Shown piece by piece: positions 12,321-24,800 of a DNA stretch of 64,000 nucleotides; position 1 is the first letter of the stretch; every line of letters starts with the position of its first letter. The notes below the pieces were generated by a model. That model ran no database searches, had not been told where the DNA came from, and was given only the letters and a program-made list of their open reading frames with translations. Made by a program: the position numbers and the translations under genes. Source of the stretch: Ophioderma brevispina (Eukaryota > Echinodermata > Ophiuroidea > Amphilepidida > Ophiodermatidae); NCBI GenBank assembly GCA_023653785.1, contig JAMKCH010011918.1, forward strand, positions 1 to 64,000. The letters are read 5' to 3'.

Positions 12321-13850
12321 CACTACCCACATACCACGCGTCATCAAAATTGGACTGTGCGCTCTGGTCAAGGTTCACCCTTTTGTTATTAGCCAATGAG
12401 AACAAATATGCAAGTAAGCTTATAAATATGCATATATACAATTAAAGGGGCGTGTTCCGATCGTCTTTGGGACCCCCCTGATTTACCCGGAAGTAGTATC
12501 GATTTTGATATCAGATGAAAGGCTGTATTTTTCTCATTGTCGTCCTGAAATTTGAGCCCTCGAATCCATTTCATTCCCAAGATATAAACAAAAAACTGCC
12601 GTTTTAGTGGTTAACCACTTTTATTAGCACAGTATTTAATAGGGCTTTGCAACATGCATTATTGCGTCTACCATCAAAACCGCAAGTTTGTTTCCCACGG
12701 TACTTGATGGGGTGTATGTGCAAGTGCCAGGCTCTCATATCAAGTAGAGAACACAATACACATAAATCGGAACAACCACCTTTAACAGTTTGCATGGGTA
12801 ATACTTGTATCCATCACTATTCATATACCAAGTGTAATTAAATTGGAACTCTGCATTTTGGTCAAGGTTCACCTTTTTGTTATTAGCCAAATAGAACAAA
12901 TATGCAAATGAGCTCATTATTATAAAAATATACCATCAACAGTTTGCATGATAATACTCATGTCCATCACTACCCACATACCAAGTATCAAAATCTGACT
13001 GCATTCTTGTTAAGATTCACCATTTTATTACTAGCCATCAGAACAAATATGCAAATGAGCTCATTAATATGTATATTTCAACAGTTTGCATGGGTAATAC
13101 TTCACTACCCGTCACTACCCACATACCAAGTGTCATCAAAATCAGACTTTGCATTCTGGTCAATGTTTACCTTTTAGTTATTATCCAATCAGAACAAATA
13201 TACAAATGAGCTCATTAATATGCATATATACCATCAACAGTTTGCATGGGTAATACTTGTGTCTACCACTACCCACATACCAAGTGTCACAAAATTGAAC
13301 TTTGCATTCTGGTTAAGGTTTGCCTTTTTGTTTATTAGCCAATCGGAACAAATATGCAAATGAGCTCATTAATATGCATATATACCATCAACAGTTTGCA
13401 TGGGTAATACTTGTATCCATCACTACCCACATACCAAGTTTCATATAAAATTGGAACGATGACGTCCCAAATTTATTGGTCGAGCTATGAATTACTGAAA
13501 TATTTTGCAACTCATAGTTTGTATTTTGCAAATAAAGTGTCTATCACCACCCACATAGCAAGTGTCATGCAAATGAGCTTGTTAATATGCATATGTACCA
13601 TCCACAATTTGCATTTGTGTCTACCACTACCCACACACCAAGTGTCATCCAAATCGGACTTCGCGGTCTGGTCAAGGTGTACATTTTTATTAGCCAATCA
13701 CAACAAACATGCAGATGAGCTCATTAATATGCATATATACCATCAACAGTTTGCATGGGTAATAGTTGTATCCATCACTACCCACATACCAAGTATCATC
13801 AAAATGGGAATTTGCGCTTTGATCAAGGTTCACCTTTTTGTGTAAACTTG
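12321..13850. repeat. ~150-bp satellite array, about eight diverged units
   Basis: The anchor cactacccacatacca recurs (with small changes) near 12321, 12814, 12968, 13112, 13267, 13421, 13545, 13625 and 13775. Most intervals are 144-155 bp. Units share atatgcaaatgagctcatta and the tttgcatgggtaatac segment. The first interval is stretched by a 344-bp inserted TTAA element, and the 13545-13625 unit is shortened. Long reading frames here, including one of 144 codons, are translations of the satellite. Confidence 0.93.
12442..12785. mobile_element. TTAA-flanked element inserted in the satellite
   Basis: The left end reads TTAA AGGGGCGTGTTCCGAT and the inverse of the right end TTAA AGGTGGTTGTTCCGAT. 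Both sit on TTAA. The insertion falls between the atatgcatatatac and cagtttgcatgggtaa parts of one satellite unit, so element and target are clearly separable. Its interior shares a tttacccggaagtgg-like segment with sequence near 46275, suggesting a dispersed family. It encodes no transposase. Confidence 0.85.
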
Positions 13851-13998
13851 TTGACAAGAGATGTACATCATACATACATCTTACAACTGAACGCTAACTA
13901 CATGAGCAGTGTCTATGCATGATCTTCAACACTACTATGTTGTCTTTATCAGTATATGGCAAAACTGGTTACACATGCTTTACTCTTTTAAATGCCAC

Positions 13999-14801
13999 TT
14001 AAACCTGAGACGAATATACCTAAAAGAGATGGGAAGCAAAGCTGTAGTCCATTGTTCGAGCGTATCGAACCAGGTCTGTTGCGGCTTGCAATGACTTGGC
14101 CGCAAGATGGCGCTGTGAGCACCTTAACTTTTTTATGAGCGAGGTATCCTGCGAATCAGTCAATTTTACTCAATTTTGTGCCTCAATTCATGACCTAACG
14201 TAAATATAATTGTTCTTAGGACCGGCTCACATTGACACTTTATGGGTTTGGCCAGGTCATCAATAACTTCATTTTCATAAGACTTAAGTCAAAATTAAAA
14301 TAAAATGTCCAATTAGATCCTATTCTGTTAAAAAAATAACAGTTTGAGAAATAAACTGGTCCAAATTGTTTCAATTTTTGTGATATTGAAAGAGAAAATA
14401 CACACTTTAGTTAACTCAGTGTATTTTGAAGATATCCAAGAATGTCATTAATACATTGAAATTGGAGCAAATTCTACCTATAGTCGACAAATGAGTGTAC
14501 AAAATTGGGTCATTTTAAGTTTTCCATGGCTTATATGCAAAGGTCATTGAGTACTAAACTGTGTTCAAGGCGTTTTGACAAATACCACGCACGTGTAAGC
14601 ATCATTGATTTCAAAATAGCCCGCCACACTCAAATCTTGGGGTTATACATTGAAATGTATTGAATAAGGATTACTGCTTCTCGATCAGTCGAGGGAATCG
14701 TTGAATTAACATCATAATGTCGTACCAGACACTGCACGCTGCAAACAATCCATTGATTACTTGCTTCGAATCTCTTTTAGGTATATTCGTCTCAGACTTA
14801 A
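13999..14801. mobile_element. TTAA-flanked inverted-repeat element (803 bp)
   Basis: The left end reads TTAA ACCTGAGACGAATATA and the right end is its inverse with one change. About 30 bp of terminus match, to the aaaagagat motif. Both ends are on TTAA. The interior holds no transposase frame. Its termini differ from the other TTAA elements in the window. Confidence 0.82.
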
Positions 14802-17800
14802 ACATCCAGAAATCTATACCAAATTAATGGCACAGCTTAGCATTATATAATCCTGAAGGACATTCTGCAGAAACACAAATGTTTTAGCATTTCCAAGAAA
14901 TTACACAATGAGATTCCTAAATGACCTTTGCCACCAAATCATTAACCATTCCAGATGCCTCATTCCAGATTTAGCATTATGTGTATGTAATATACACTGA
15001 CACCCACTGAAATATTCTCAAAAATGTAAAATTGCAACTATCTCTAAAACGACCCTGGACCCAGAACCGGTGAACACCCCAAAAAAAAAACTCTACAAAA
15101 CTCCATATATGTAACAAGCATAAATATCAGTGTGTCCTTGGTGTAAGATATACATGAGTTAGACTAGAGTAAAGACTCTTTTACGGAATAAAGCTGTACA
15201 ACCCTTGTAATCCTTTGATCCTCTTATACAAGATTTCATGCTAGGCTAATTCCATGATGTCTTACATGAAGAATGAACCTAAATATCCATCAAAATTATA
15301 GAAGAATCAGTTTTTTCCTGGATGGTTGGATATGACCTTTGTCATCACTTCTGGTCTGTGATAAATGCCCTAGTGAACAGGGCATCTTAGAAAGAATGTT
15401 ACAGAAACATCACTTTATGCTTACATAACCAATTCTTATCCTTATGCACTTTTTTTAACATATGATGAAAATGAGAAAACAGTGAGAAAATAACCAAATA
15501 ATGACCATTTCCCTTAAAATGATGCAAACCTATTTTGTCCACAGCTAGCAATAGCAGAGGAACCTGTATTGGAATTCTTATAGATTTGAGCACAAGTCAT
15601 CAGATTTAATCAATTTGTTCACATGTAATGCATAAAAATTCCCTAAAACATGCACTTATTTTGTTCTGTATAGCACATTACAAAATATCTATTGCATGAT
15701 TAGTAACCTAAATCCCCTCAACCATCTCCTATCATAATGCAAATATGAATTTGGTTAAAGTGTGCTTTTCAAATCAAATGAATGGTATTGATGTATGTCT
15801 CCTACAAAGGCATATTCTAGAGAACTGCTCTTTGGTTAACAGACCAGAAGAAAAATTACATATTTTGGTCAAATGTCAGCAATTTGGGTTAAAAAATCAC
15901 AAAAATTGTGCAAAAACCAGCGATTTTGCACCAAAATTGGTTAAAAACTCCATATTTTGGATGTTTTCCCCGAATTTCACTTCCCCCAACTTTCATTTTG
16001 CCCTCTGTTTGCCCTCCCAGAAAAAGAAGTCTGGCACCTCCACTGTCACTACTAAGGGAAAAAATCCAAGTAGCTCTAAGAAGAAATGTTCTTAGTAGCT
16101 TTAAACAACCTCTAAATGACATTTGCCCTTTTCTTTTTTATCCCAGAAGTGACCCTACCCCCAGGGGCTCACTATGATCAAGACTAATTTAATGTCCATC
16201 CATTTTTGAGCAGCATTGTTAACAATTTCTAAATGACTAGAAATCCCCAATAGATGGCCTTTGACCTCTTATCCCTAACCTTCTTGACTCTTCTGGATTT
16301 ATATAATATTGGATGGCTCTGAGGGTGATATGAGAATATACCGCACGAGTCATGAAAATATCGAACGAGCCGAGACTTACTCAAAGCAAGCTTCAAAGCC
16401 TAAGCCTTGTCCAAGTTGTGACACTGTTACTGACACCGAGTTGTTTTTTGTCAAGATACAATCTGGTTTGTTATGTCCTGTGGTATATTCTCTTCTGTTT
16501 TGTGTAGGATTCTTCTTCCTCATGTAACACAACTGCAGTGTTTTTGTTGTCTGTTTGAACGCGGCCATTTTCAATGTTTACACTTTGAATACGATTCCCC
16601 GCTACTGGCACCCACAACAAACGCAGCAAGCAAGCCTGAGCATATGTAAACTCATATAAAGTTCATGGACGCTATAAAGGATTGCACGTACTAGTGCTAA
16701 ATAAGCTACCATAAACCAAGTAACAAAACTAACTGCATGGTATCAAAAAATACTGTTCAATGATTTTGAAATACTGTACAGTATTAAAAATATGCAGTAT
16801 AGATGGAAGCTTCATATTATATAATAATAAAGTATATTGAGCAGCTTCAGAAAATAACCTCAAGTAACTCATAGATGACTTTTGACCCTGAATAACACAT
16901 TACCCCTGCCCAAAATGACCCTGAACAAGTTCTATGACCCACCCATCCTCAAACATCCCATCAACTTTGCATTTTGTTGTTTTTACATATGGGGCTGATA
17001 TTTGGCATGAAGGTAGGGGGGACAGTCCAAGGTTTGTTATCAGGATTTCAGAGTTCAAAGGTCATCTAGAGATCAATTTGCATGGAAATGCCCTATGACC
17101 ACAGAATTCAGTTATAAGGACCGCTGACCTGAGCACAGAACAAATCAGAGGTCAAAGATCATGTAGAGGTCATTCAGCTGGGCAAGAAAGCCAGGTAATC
17201 ATGAAAGCTGGGTAACCACCCGGTAAATAATACAAGTTTTTAATGGCAATTGGCTTGACAAATAAGCCCAAAAATCTTTGCTCCAAAAAAAACGATGATG
17301 CTGGTGCCGCCACTCTATGACCCACTTCTATTATTTTGAGCAAGTTTGGTTAAATATTCACCCATTATTGTGAAAGCATTTGAGCAATTTTGCACCATAA
17401 CATTTAGTCCTTGATGGCTTATTCCTGAACTTCCCTTGTGGCTCCTGGCCAATGATGAGCCCACCATGTTTAATGAAAATCCATCTTCAGGAGAAGCAGT
17501 TTTTGTGAAGATGACACGCCACACAGTATGAGCTAAAAATAACGTCAAATAAGTTGGAAAGGTGTCATTTGTACTAGAAAAGTGGATGTACAACTTTGAC
17601 ACACAATTTTGCAAATTGCCCTCCCTGAGATCCCTTAATTGGATTGAGTAGACTGATACAATTTCAATTTAGGAAAAAAAATCAATCACTAGTTTTCTCA
17701 TCCCTCTTTTTGAAAGTTTTACTGATGGCCTTTCCAAATCTGACCCTCCTTTCCCAATGAAGCTTGTTACATAACTCAATGATCTTGTGTACTACAGCAG

Positions 17801-17880
17801 CCAAAAACCCATTTGGGGATGAAAGAGTTCCCCTGCAGTAAGGTGAATTTGTTTATGCTGTCCAACCTTGTGGCAATTCA
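14802..17880. other. No gene seen
   Basis: AT-rich sequence with scattered AGGTCA-like repeats near 16255 and 16870. A 116-codon frame at 15745-16095 lacks a recognisable domain and its last third looks repeat-derived. No reliable exon was found on either strand. Confidence 0.5.
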
Positions 17881-17991
17881 TACAGGACCTATAAGGGTCA
17901 CACTGTAATTTTACACAGGTCATACAGGCCCTATAAGGGTCACACTGCGATTTCACACAGGTCATACAGGCCCTATAAGGGTCACACTTTC
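17881..17991. repeat. 42-bp tandem repeat, nearly three copies
   Basis: The motif tacaggccctataagggtca recurs at 17881, 17923 and 17965, giving a 42-bp period. The first copy differs at one base (gacct for gccct). Confidence 0.93.
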
Positions 17992-19374
17992 AAGATCTAG
18001 TCTAATCAAGTCATGTCATACCACATTATTTTCCTTATCACAAATATTGTAAAAAATGATTGCCACAGCTATACTACCACTTGGGTGAAAAATGACCAAA
18101 TGTGATCAATGGTTATGGTAAAATTCAATGACCTTTTATTACCTTAGGTGTAACTAGGTGTAACTTATTTGACTTTGTAACCCAACTAGTACCCATACTT
18201 GTAATCATAGCAAGAAATAAATACAAGTGGGAATCTGTATCCAATGTATGTAAATTGCTGACATCATCATTGTTAAACTGTTTTGAACTTATGGTTAAGG
18301 TATGTAAGTCTGTACAATCTTTAACTTATCATCAGGACATAGTCTAAGTCATTTACTTATGGCATCAAGCACTTGGAAAGAACCAACCACCATTAGTAAT
18401 TTTCAGTGGGATTGGGGGAGCTACATGCCCCCCCCATGCTCCTATGAGGATACACCACTGCTTAACATTACTTTCATCTTGGTTTTAAAGGTATAATGGA
18501 CTTTTGACCTTCTATATTAATCCCTTATGATCATCTAGCTAAACCATTCATTCTTTGTAGCTCTTTCTTCTTTATCATCAAGTCAAATTATGTTTTAATC
18601 ATTTTAGATACATTGGGATTGGCTATATTATTGACTTTAATCAATCTAGTCAAGCAATCTAGTCACACCATGGCTATTTATGTCCAAAATACATAGTGAC
18701 AGAAAACCCTTCTGAAATCCACTGATATGAAGATGATGATGATGATGATGATGACGACGATGATGATGACGATGATGATGAATGGTTAATAATAAATAAT
18801 GACAAACTAAGATTTCTCAAACTGTCACAGTAGATAATCTTAAATGAATTTCACCTGACACACTACTAATATGCAAGTAGGAAGTCTAGAAATCCAAACT
18901 TGATTGCTCTGATAATGCTGAGAAAGACTGAAATCATGAAGCTGGATGCAACTAAAGTGATAAATTCCAAACAGAGAGAAGAAAAGATAGGTCTTAGGTC
19001 ACATATAATTGGTTATAAAGTTTCTTCTGGCTGAGATATGAAAATGGCTTATCAACCACTTTGCAAACCTGCACTTGTGCTTTCTTCAATGAGCTAAGCA
19101 TCATTAAAATATCAGTAAAACCTCTTCCAAGCATTTATTTATTTGTAATAGAAACCAAATATTATTCAATGTGTGTGAAGGAGAGGGTAACTTTAAATAG
19201 TAATACCAGACAACATCACAAATCACTAATTTCAATTGGAGTGACTGCACATTAATTACCACCCGAGAAATGAAACGCAGAAAACAATATGGAATTGATA
19301 GTGAGGCATATTTGCCAGGAGTTAGACCCCTATTTATTTCCAATTTCAAATTCAAAGGTATTCCAAAATTCTGT
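17992..19374. other. No gene seen; ATG/GAC microsatellite
   Basis: The stretch includes an ATG/GAC trinucleotide run at 18725-18782. Nothing else is recognised. Confidence 0.55.
18725..18782. repeat. ATG/ACG trinucleotide microsatellite
   Basis: About 19 triplets of the form gatgatgat with gac interruptions. Confidence 0.92.
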
Positions 19375-19700
19375 ATTCCAATTTCCAATTTATTTGCCAT
19401 TTCAAAGCACTCAGCAGCTGGTAATGTACTAATCCACCAAGGTTCCCACCCTCAGCAAATTGCCAAAGAAAGTATCACAATAAAACTTCATATTCGAAGT
19501 TCCTGTTATACTGGAATACAATTCAATAAGTTTAAATTCATAATTTCCCAATTTATAATGCCAATGTACATGCACTCAACGATCAGTAATATTCTAAACC
19601 GCCAAGGTTCCCACTCCACAACAATTTGCCAAAGAAGGTACCGATCCATATGGCCTAACTACATATTTGATCCTTACTGGAATACCTGTATATACATTTA
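19375..19700. repeat. Two diverged copies of a ~178-bp tandem unit
   Basis: The segment ccaaggttcccaccctcagc with caaattgccaaagaaag recurs about 178 bp later as ccaaggttcccactccacaa with caatttgccaaagaagg. The flanking segments also resemble each other. A 143-codon frame crossing both copies is therefore not evidence of a gene. Confidence 0.7.
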
Positions 19701-21826
19701 AAGGAAACTGACCTATCCACTAACCTAACTTAATTTAAGTTAGTATCCGTATTCATTTAATCTCTCTATATATATGCTACATGTTCAACTTTTTGAAGGT
19801 TCAGAACCATCAAATGACCCAATTTCTTAAATTATCTGCCCAAAACAAATATCAAAAGATTCACAAAACAACCTCCCATATTTAACGAATTTCAATTTTC
19901 AAAGAAAACACAACAAATAAAGAACTAGGAGGGAGGGAGGGAAAAATTTTGGTAAAACAACAAGCCTAGAAAGGCGTCTTAACTCCCCGGTGGCAAATAG
20001 CTAAGTGACCGTTTCCAAGAACGCTGAGTGACCTTCAAAGATATGCAACAACCTGATTGGCTGTGGAAGACAAAAAGGATGCGGCACAATTGGTTTCCAA
20101 GCAAACAGAAACCTGGCAACGTGAAAGGGGATCAGAAAATCATTTCCGGGTGTTAAATCAGTTTATTGCATTGCGTTGCGCAATAAACTTTATTATCAAT
20201 ACTTGGTTGCTGGTTTCATTTGTCTTTCATTCAACGCTGCAAAAAAGATCATTTTACGAGAGTGTGAGCTTGCATGTTAGCCAGAAAATTACCACTACTG
20301 TATAACCAATTTATTCGTCTTCATTAGACAATTATCATGGATTAAATTCATGTTGTTCTTCTTCTTATCTACTGTACAAGCATGACAGAACAAACTTGAA
20401 TTGATTTGCAATATTTTAATGTGATACTAAAAGTCCTGTTTAAATCAAAGAAGGACAGCAGGATCATCTCCTGTAAAAACCTTGGATGCCAAAATCTACA
20501 AGATTTAAAATCTTTACTCCAAATATACATCAAGCTCCTCTATAACAAATGAATTAAACATTTCTCATTAATGTAGCAAAGAGCATAATGGTGTCCTTAT
20601 TTCATAGAGATGTGCAGAAATAAGAGGCAAACTTGATTTTAATAGCAGTTTCAGAGAAAACTATCTGCTCAATAGGTAACCCTCATTATTCAGCTCATGT
20701 GTCTTTTTTTTAAAAAACTAACTTATGCTTCAAATAACAGTTGTAAATCACACAAAGTCACATTGTAATTGCTGGTGGTTTCTTTTGTTGAATGCAACTA
20801 GTTACATTGTTAAATTTATCCATACTCCTTTTTTTGCATATAGTTGAAATGGAGTGATTTAGTTAACATTGGTGAAATACAACACCTTATTATTTATGGT
20901 GATTACAATTACAGCTGACAAAAGACAAATACCAAGGTTAATTGATTACCCTGGCAGTAACATACACAAGATTATTGTTGTTATATACAGGTTTGCAAAA
21001 CTTGATGTTTATTAGTTTTAGATGGCATGGTGCAGTTATTTGTTAAAAGAGAGCTGGCAAAGTTGCTTTTGTGTGAGCAGTATAAGGTGCATTGCATGAT
21101 TAAGAACTAAAACATTTTCATTCTAAGCACTGCCTGAATACCAAAGCTCAAAGGAGAATGCCTTGACCTGAAGGAACTGTTCAACAGTCATTCATGATTT
21201 AATCTCCAGTATAAATGACTAAGCTATGGCATTAGAGTGAAAATGCTGTAGATCTCTATAAGCATTATCTTGTAGGATACTGTACAATTATTATATCTCA
21301 ATCACAGAAAAAAATCTATAGTGTAATGTCTTATCTATTTCTATTTCAAATAATCTTAATTCTGTACATGACAATTAATAACCCCAAATCCATTTTGATC
21401 ACAAGCTGAACATGAAATGAACCAAAGTTCAGATATTTAAATGTTTTTTCTCTCTTTTTTTTTAACAAGTATGTCATAATAACATATTATTGAAGTTGAT
21501 TTAGTTCTGAAAAAAAAAATGATTACAAGTATCCCACAAATATGCCCAGCTGCATTTGAAAAGTACCAGAGTACCAATGAAAGGATTAATAAAATGTGAT
21601 TGTTAAATGCAGTCCAAGATAGTTCCGGCTCATGACATTGAGCAACACAAACAAAATGCACATGTGAGCAGTATTGGCCATAACACTGAAACCTTTATGG
21701 CAATGGTGAGCACATGTAACGGGAACAGTGGTAGTAGTATATAGTAGTAGTAAGTGGTGGTGGTGGCAGAATTGGCTAAACAGATGCCATCAATTAGGGT
21801 ATGATGGGATTTCATGGAGAAGTTCC
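19701..21826. other. 3' flank or further intron of the Trio/Kalirin gene; no exon seen
   Basis: This lies directly downstream of the SH3 exon on the minus strand, so it is either the 3' UTR and flank or the next intron. I could find neither an Ig-domain nor a kinase exon. Near 20061 an inverted CCAAT box (attggctg) lies about 115 bp from a perfect C/EBP-type site (gttgcgcaat, near 20177). No clear canonical polyadenylation signal was found close to the TAA. Confidence 0.5.
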
Positions 21827-24800
21827 TTACTTCGAATGTCCTCCTTGGGATTCAACAAGTTGGTGTGTGCCGCCTAATACATGGCCTGGGATCCAGCCTT
21901 CTGCAGCTGGAGAGTCCTCACTTGCAGCTTTGTACACCAGATACATTTGGTGCTGATTAGCAGCTAGAATTTGTACACTTTCTCCTTTGGCTACACTTAT
22001 TTCATCCTCTTTCACTGCTGTATACTCCAATAATATTGGGACCATATATGATGATGAGTTTTCCACCTATTTACAGAGATAAAGAAAATAAACAACAAAT
22101 GGGAAACAGAAAGAAAACAAAAACTAAAATCCAAAAACCAAACATACAATACAAGGGTAAAACTGGAACAGAATGCAATTTCAATGAACAGACCACAGCC
22201 TAAAATGCCAAGGTTTACAAACACTCTCAAATAACAAATGGATTTCTGCACTGGATAACCATTAAAAATTAAAAAAAACATCAATATATAATATTTTAAA
22301 AGAATTCAATATTCTGAAAATGGTCTTTCAAAGAAATTGCAGAAAAAAATTATACTGGGAAGTAATCATACCAATTCATGGCATAAATACAAATAAATGC
22401 AGTTATCAAAGCTTAAAAATGAGTGAGAGATGGAGGGGATGAGAGAGAGAGAGAAAGAGGTGGAGAGGTGAGATTACAGAGAAAAACAATAGAGAAAAGG
22501 AAGAAAAAAAGACAAGAGTAAAGACAGAAAAAGCCAAAAAGATCACAATTTGAGGAAAAGAGAGAAAAAAAATGTACAAGTGTAAATGAGAAAGAGAAAG
22601 AGAGGGAGAAAAGTCACAACAAGGGTTAAAATAAATAAGTTTTCTCTGCATAATGGAGGTCAAATTCAAAATCCTTCACAAGTGAGAAACCCAAATTGGA
22701 GTTGCTTGGTACTGTGTGGTTTACTAAGTCTCTATTGCACAAATACTTGAGAGTTACTATCCGTTATACACAGTATATACAGTGCGCTGCATAACCATAG
22801 AAGAAACAACACCACAGCGATATCCAGATGGCAATTTGCCCAGGCAGAATTTTGGTTTCCCAACAAGTCACTTCATACCTCCACATAATACCATATATTA
22901 AAACTGAAGTGCAAGTATGTAAATCTAGCATTTTCTGCAAGAATTAAGAGAGACTGGTCAACAAGATTGGGTTAGTATGTATTAATCTCTTTCCATAATC
23001 CAAGTTATCACTGTTGAGATGGGCAACTTACAAAAGCATCATCTGCTTCTGTGCTGGATACTGATGTGTAACTCAGTCGATTTTGGGTTACTCCAGATGA
23101 TTCCACTTTACCCTGACTTGGTGAAGAGGACCCAACCGATGCATTTCTGTTAGTACTAGTACTCTTTGCTGCCACCTCAGAGTCTTTCTGCAAAGAGCCT
23201 GTAGAGGCTCTCTGACTTCGAGCTGCTGATGAATCTACTGGACTGCTGGCCAAATTTCCTGATACTGCTGCTACATCCCGGGGTAATGACCCTGCACTGC
23301 CTTTTACATCCACCTTTGTATCATTAGCATCTCGTGCACTTTGAGTGCGTTTTACAGGACTCTTAGAAGAGTTCCTTTTAGGGTCCTCAGCACCTGGTAA
23401 ATCTGGATGGCTTGACATTGGGGAGGATTTGTTGCTGTTTTTTTCCAGGCTTTCTTTTGAGTCTTTGCTTGACTTAGATAGGCTCTCTTTAGATCCCAGT
23501 GGTGAAGTGTCTCGTGACTTGCTTGGACGAAACGTATGGAATAATCCATCAAAAAATTTCTTGCGAATTGATGGTGAGCTGGATTGGTTATCTTTATCAG
23601 CACCTTTGCAATTTTGTCCAGTTTTCAAACCTTCTTTCTCTGGTTTCTCTTCTACAACTGTCTGTGGAGAAGTTGGTTCCTTCCCACCTTTTTTCTTGCT
23701 TTTCTCTTTTTCTTTCATCTCTGATATAGAGAGAGCTGCTGGAGCTGTCTGATTCTTGCGATGACTTTTCAGACTACTAAACAGGGCATGTTGCTTTTGA
23801 AGTGGGCTTGACTGCTCCGTTGCTTGGGAATTTGATTTACGCAACTTTTGAAACATTGACTGGTTCTGGGGTGTTGCTGCTTCTGGCCTGAAAAAGAAAT
23901 ATACAGAATTCATTGTTGAGTATTTGGCTGAAATAGCTGGTATTTTTTTTAAAAATGAGATCCATTAAATTGGCCCACCTTTTTTGTATGTGAATAAGTC
24001 TTTATCAATATTTTCAATCTAAAAACAAAAGAGGATCACCATACTAACTTGTACAAATATGTGATGCGATCTGGGAAAACCCGCCACATGGTGGGAAATT
24101 TATATTTTGAGTTTTTACTATCACTGCAGAGTTTGAAATATTAAGTTTTCATAACTGTTTACTTCTTTCTTCTTTGATACATCAAAAGTTAAGCCTTATA
24201 CAATCTGACAAAAAATAAAGTACAATATAACAGATTTTAAGCTATTTTCTTTATTTTTTCAAAACTCTCCTGTGCGACATGTGGCGGGTTTTCCCAGATC
24301 ACATCACATATAGTAATATAATCATCACAATATAATCCTGCTGCTAAACATCTTTTAAAATATTGAGTATAAATGTAGCAAACTCTGATTGCAGCGTTTC
24401 TTTGCAAGTAACATACAACTAGAGATATTAGACCATATTTTCAAAGTATTTCAAAGTCGGTTTGATTTCCATATTGATAAAAAGAACAAAAAATATTTTT
24501 ATTAAAAAAAAAATTAAAGAAATCCATTGAACAGATCAAAAGTTACAGATTTTTAAATATTTTCATTTCAAAGCTTTTCCTGAAATTTTACCTATGGATA
24601 ATGCTGTACAATCGTGGTACCGAACTGAAATTAGACAAAAGTCAAAATCCTGAAGTGATCCTGTTTGAGTTTTTACAAAAAATACATCGGTCCTCGGACC
24701 GCTTGTGTCGCCTGCCGTCGCGGTTAGTGAATGATAGGCCTAACATGACCTTTGACCTTGATATGTGACCTTTGACCTCATCAACACTGTGATGGATCCC

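Noticed and set aside
13411..13845. A 144-codon open frame
   Set aside because: It is a translation of the ~150-bp satellite; the protein repeats the satellite period (PSLPTYQVSSK...).
12321..13850. A CRISPR-like array of regular repeats
   Set aside because: Units are ~150 bp and diverged along their whole length, with no constant repeat and variable spacer. It is a eukaryotic satellite.
1..21826. Ig-domain or kinase exons of Trio/Kalirin
   Set aside because: I looked on the minus strand for HLDLKPEN-, DFG- and YDVPPEF-like text with splice sites and found none. A small diverged exon could still be missed by eye.
22406..22669. An 87-codon Leu/Ser/Phe-rich frame
   Set aside because: It is a translation of the intronic polypyrimidine tract.
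23345..23752. Plus-strand frames of 135 and 76 codons
   Set aside because: They lie wholly within the Trio/Kalirin linker exon on the opposite strand and are antisense shadows.
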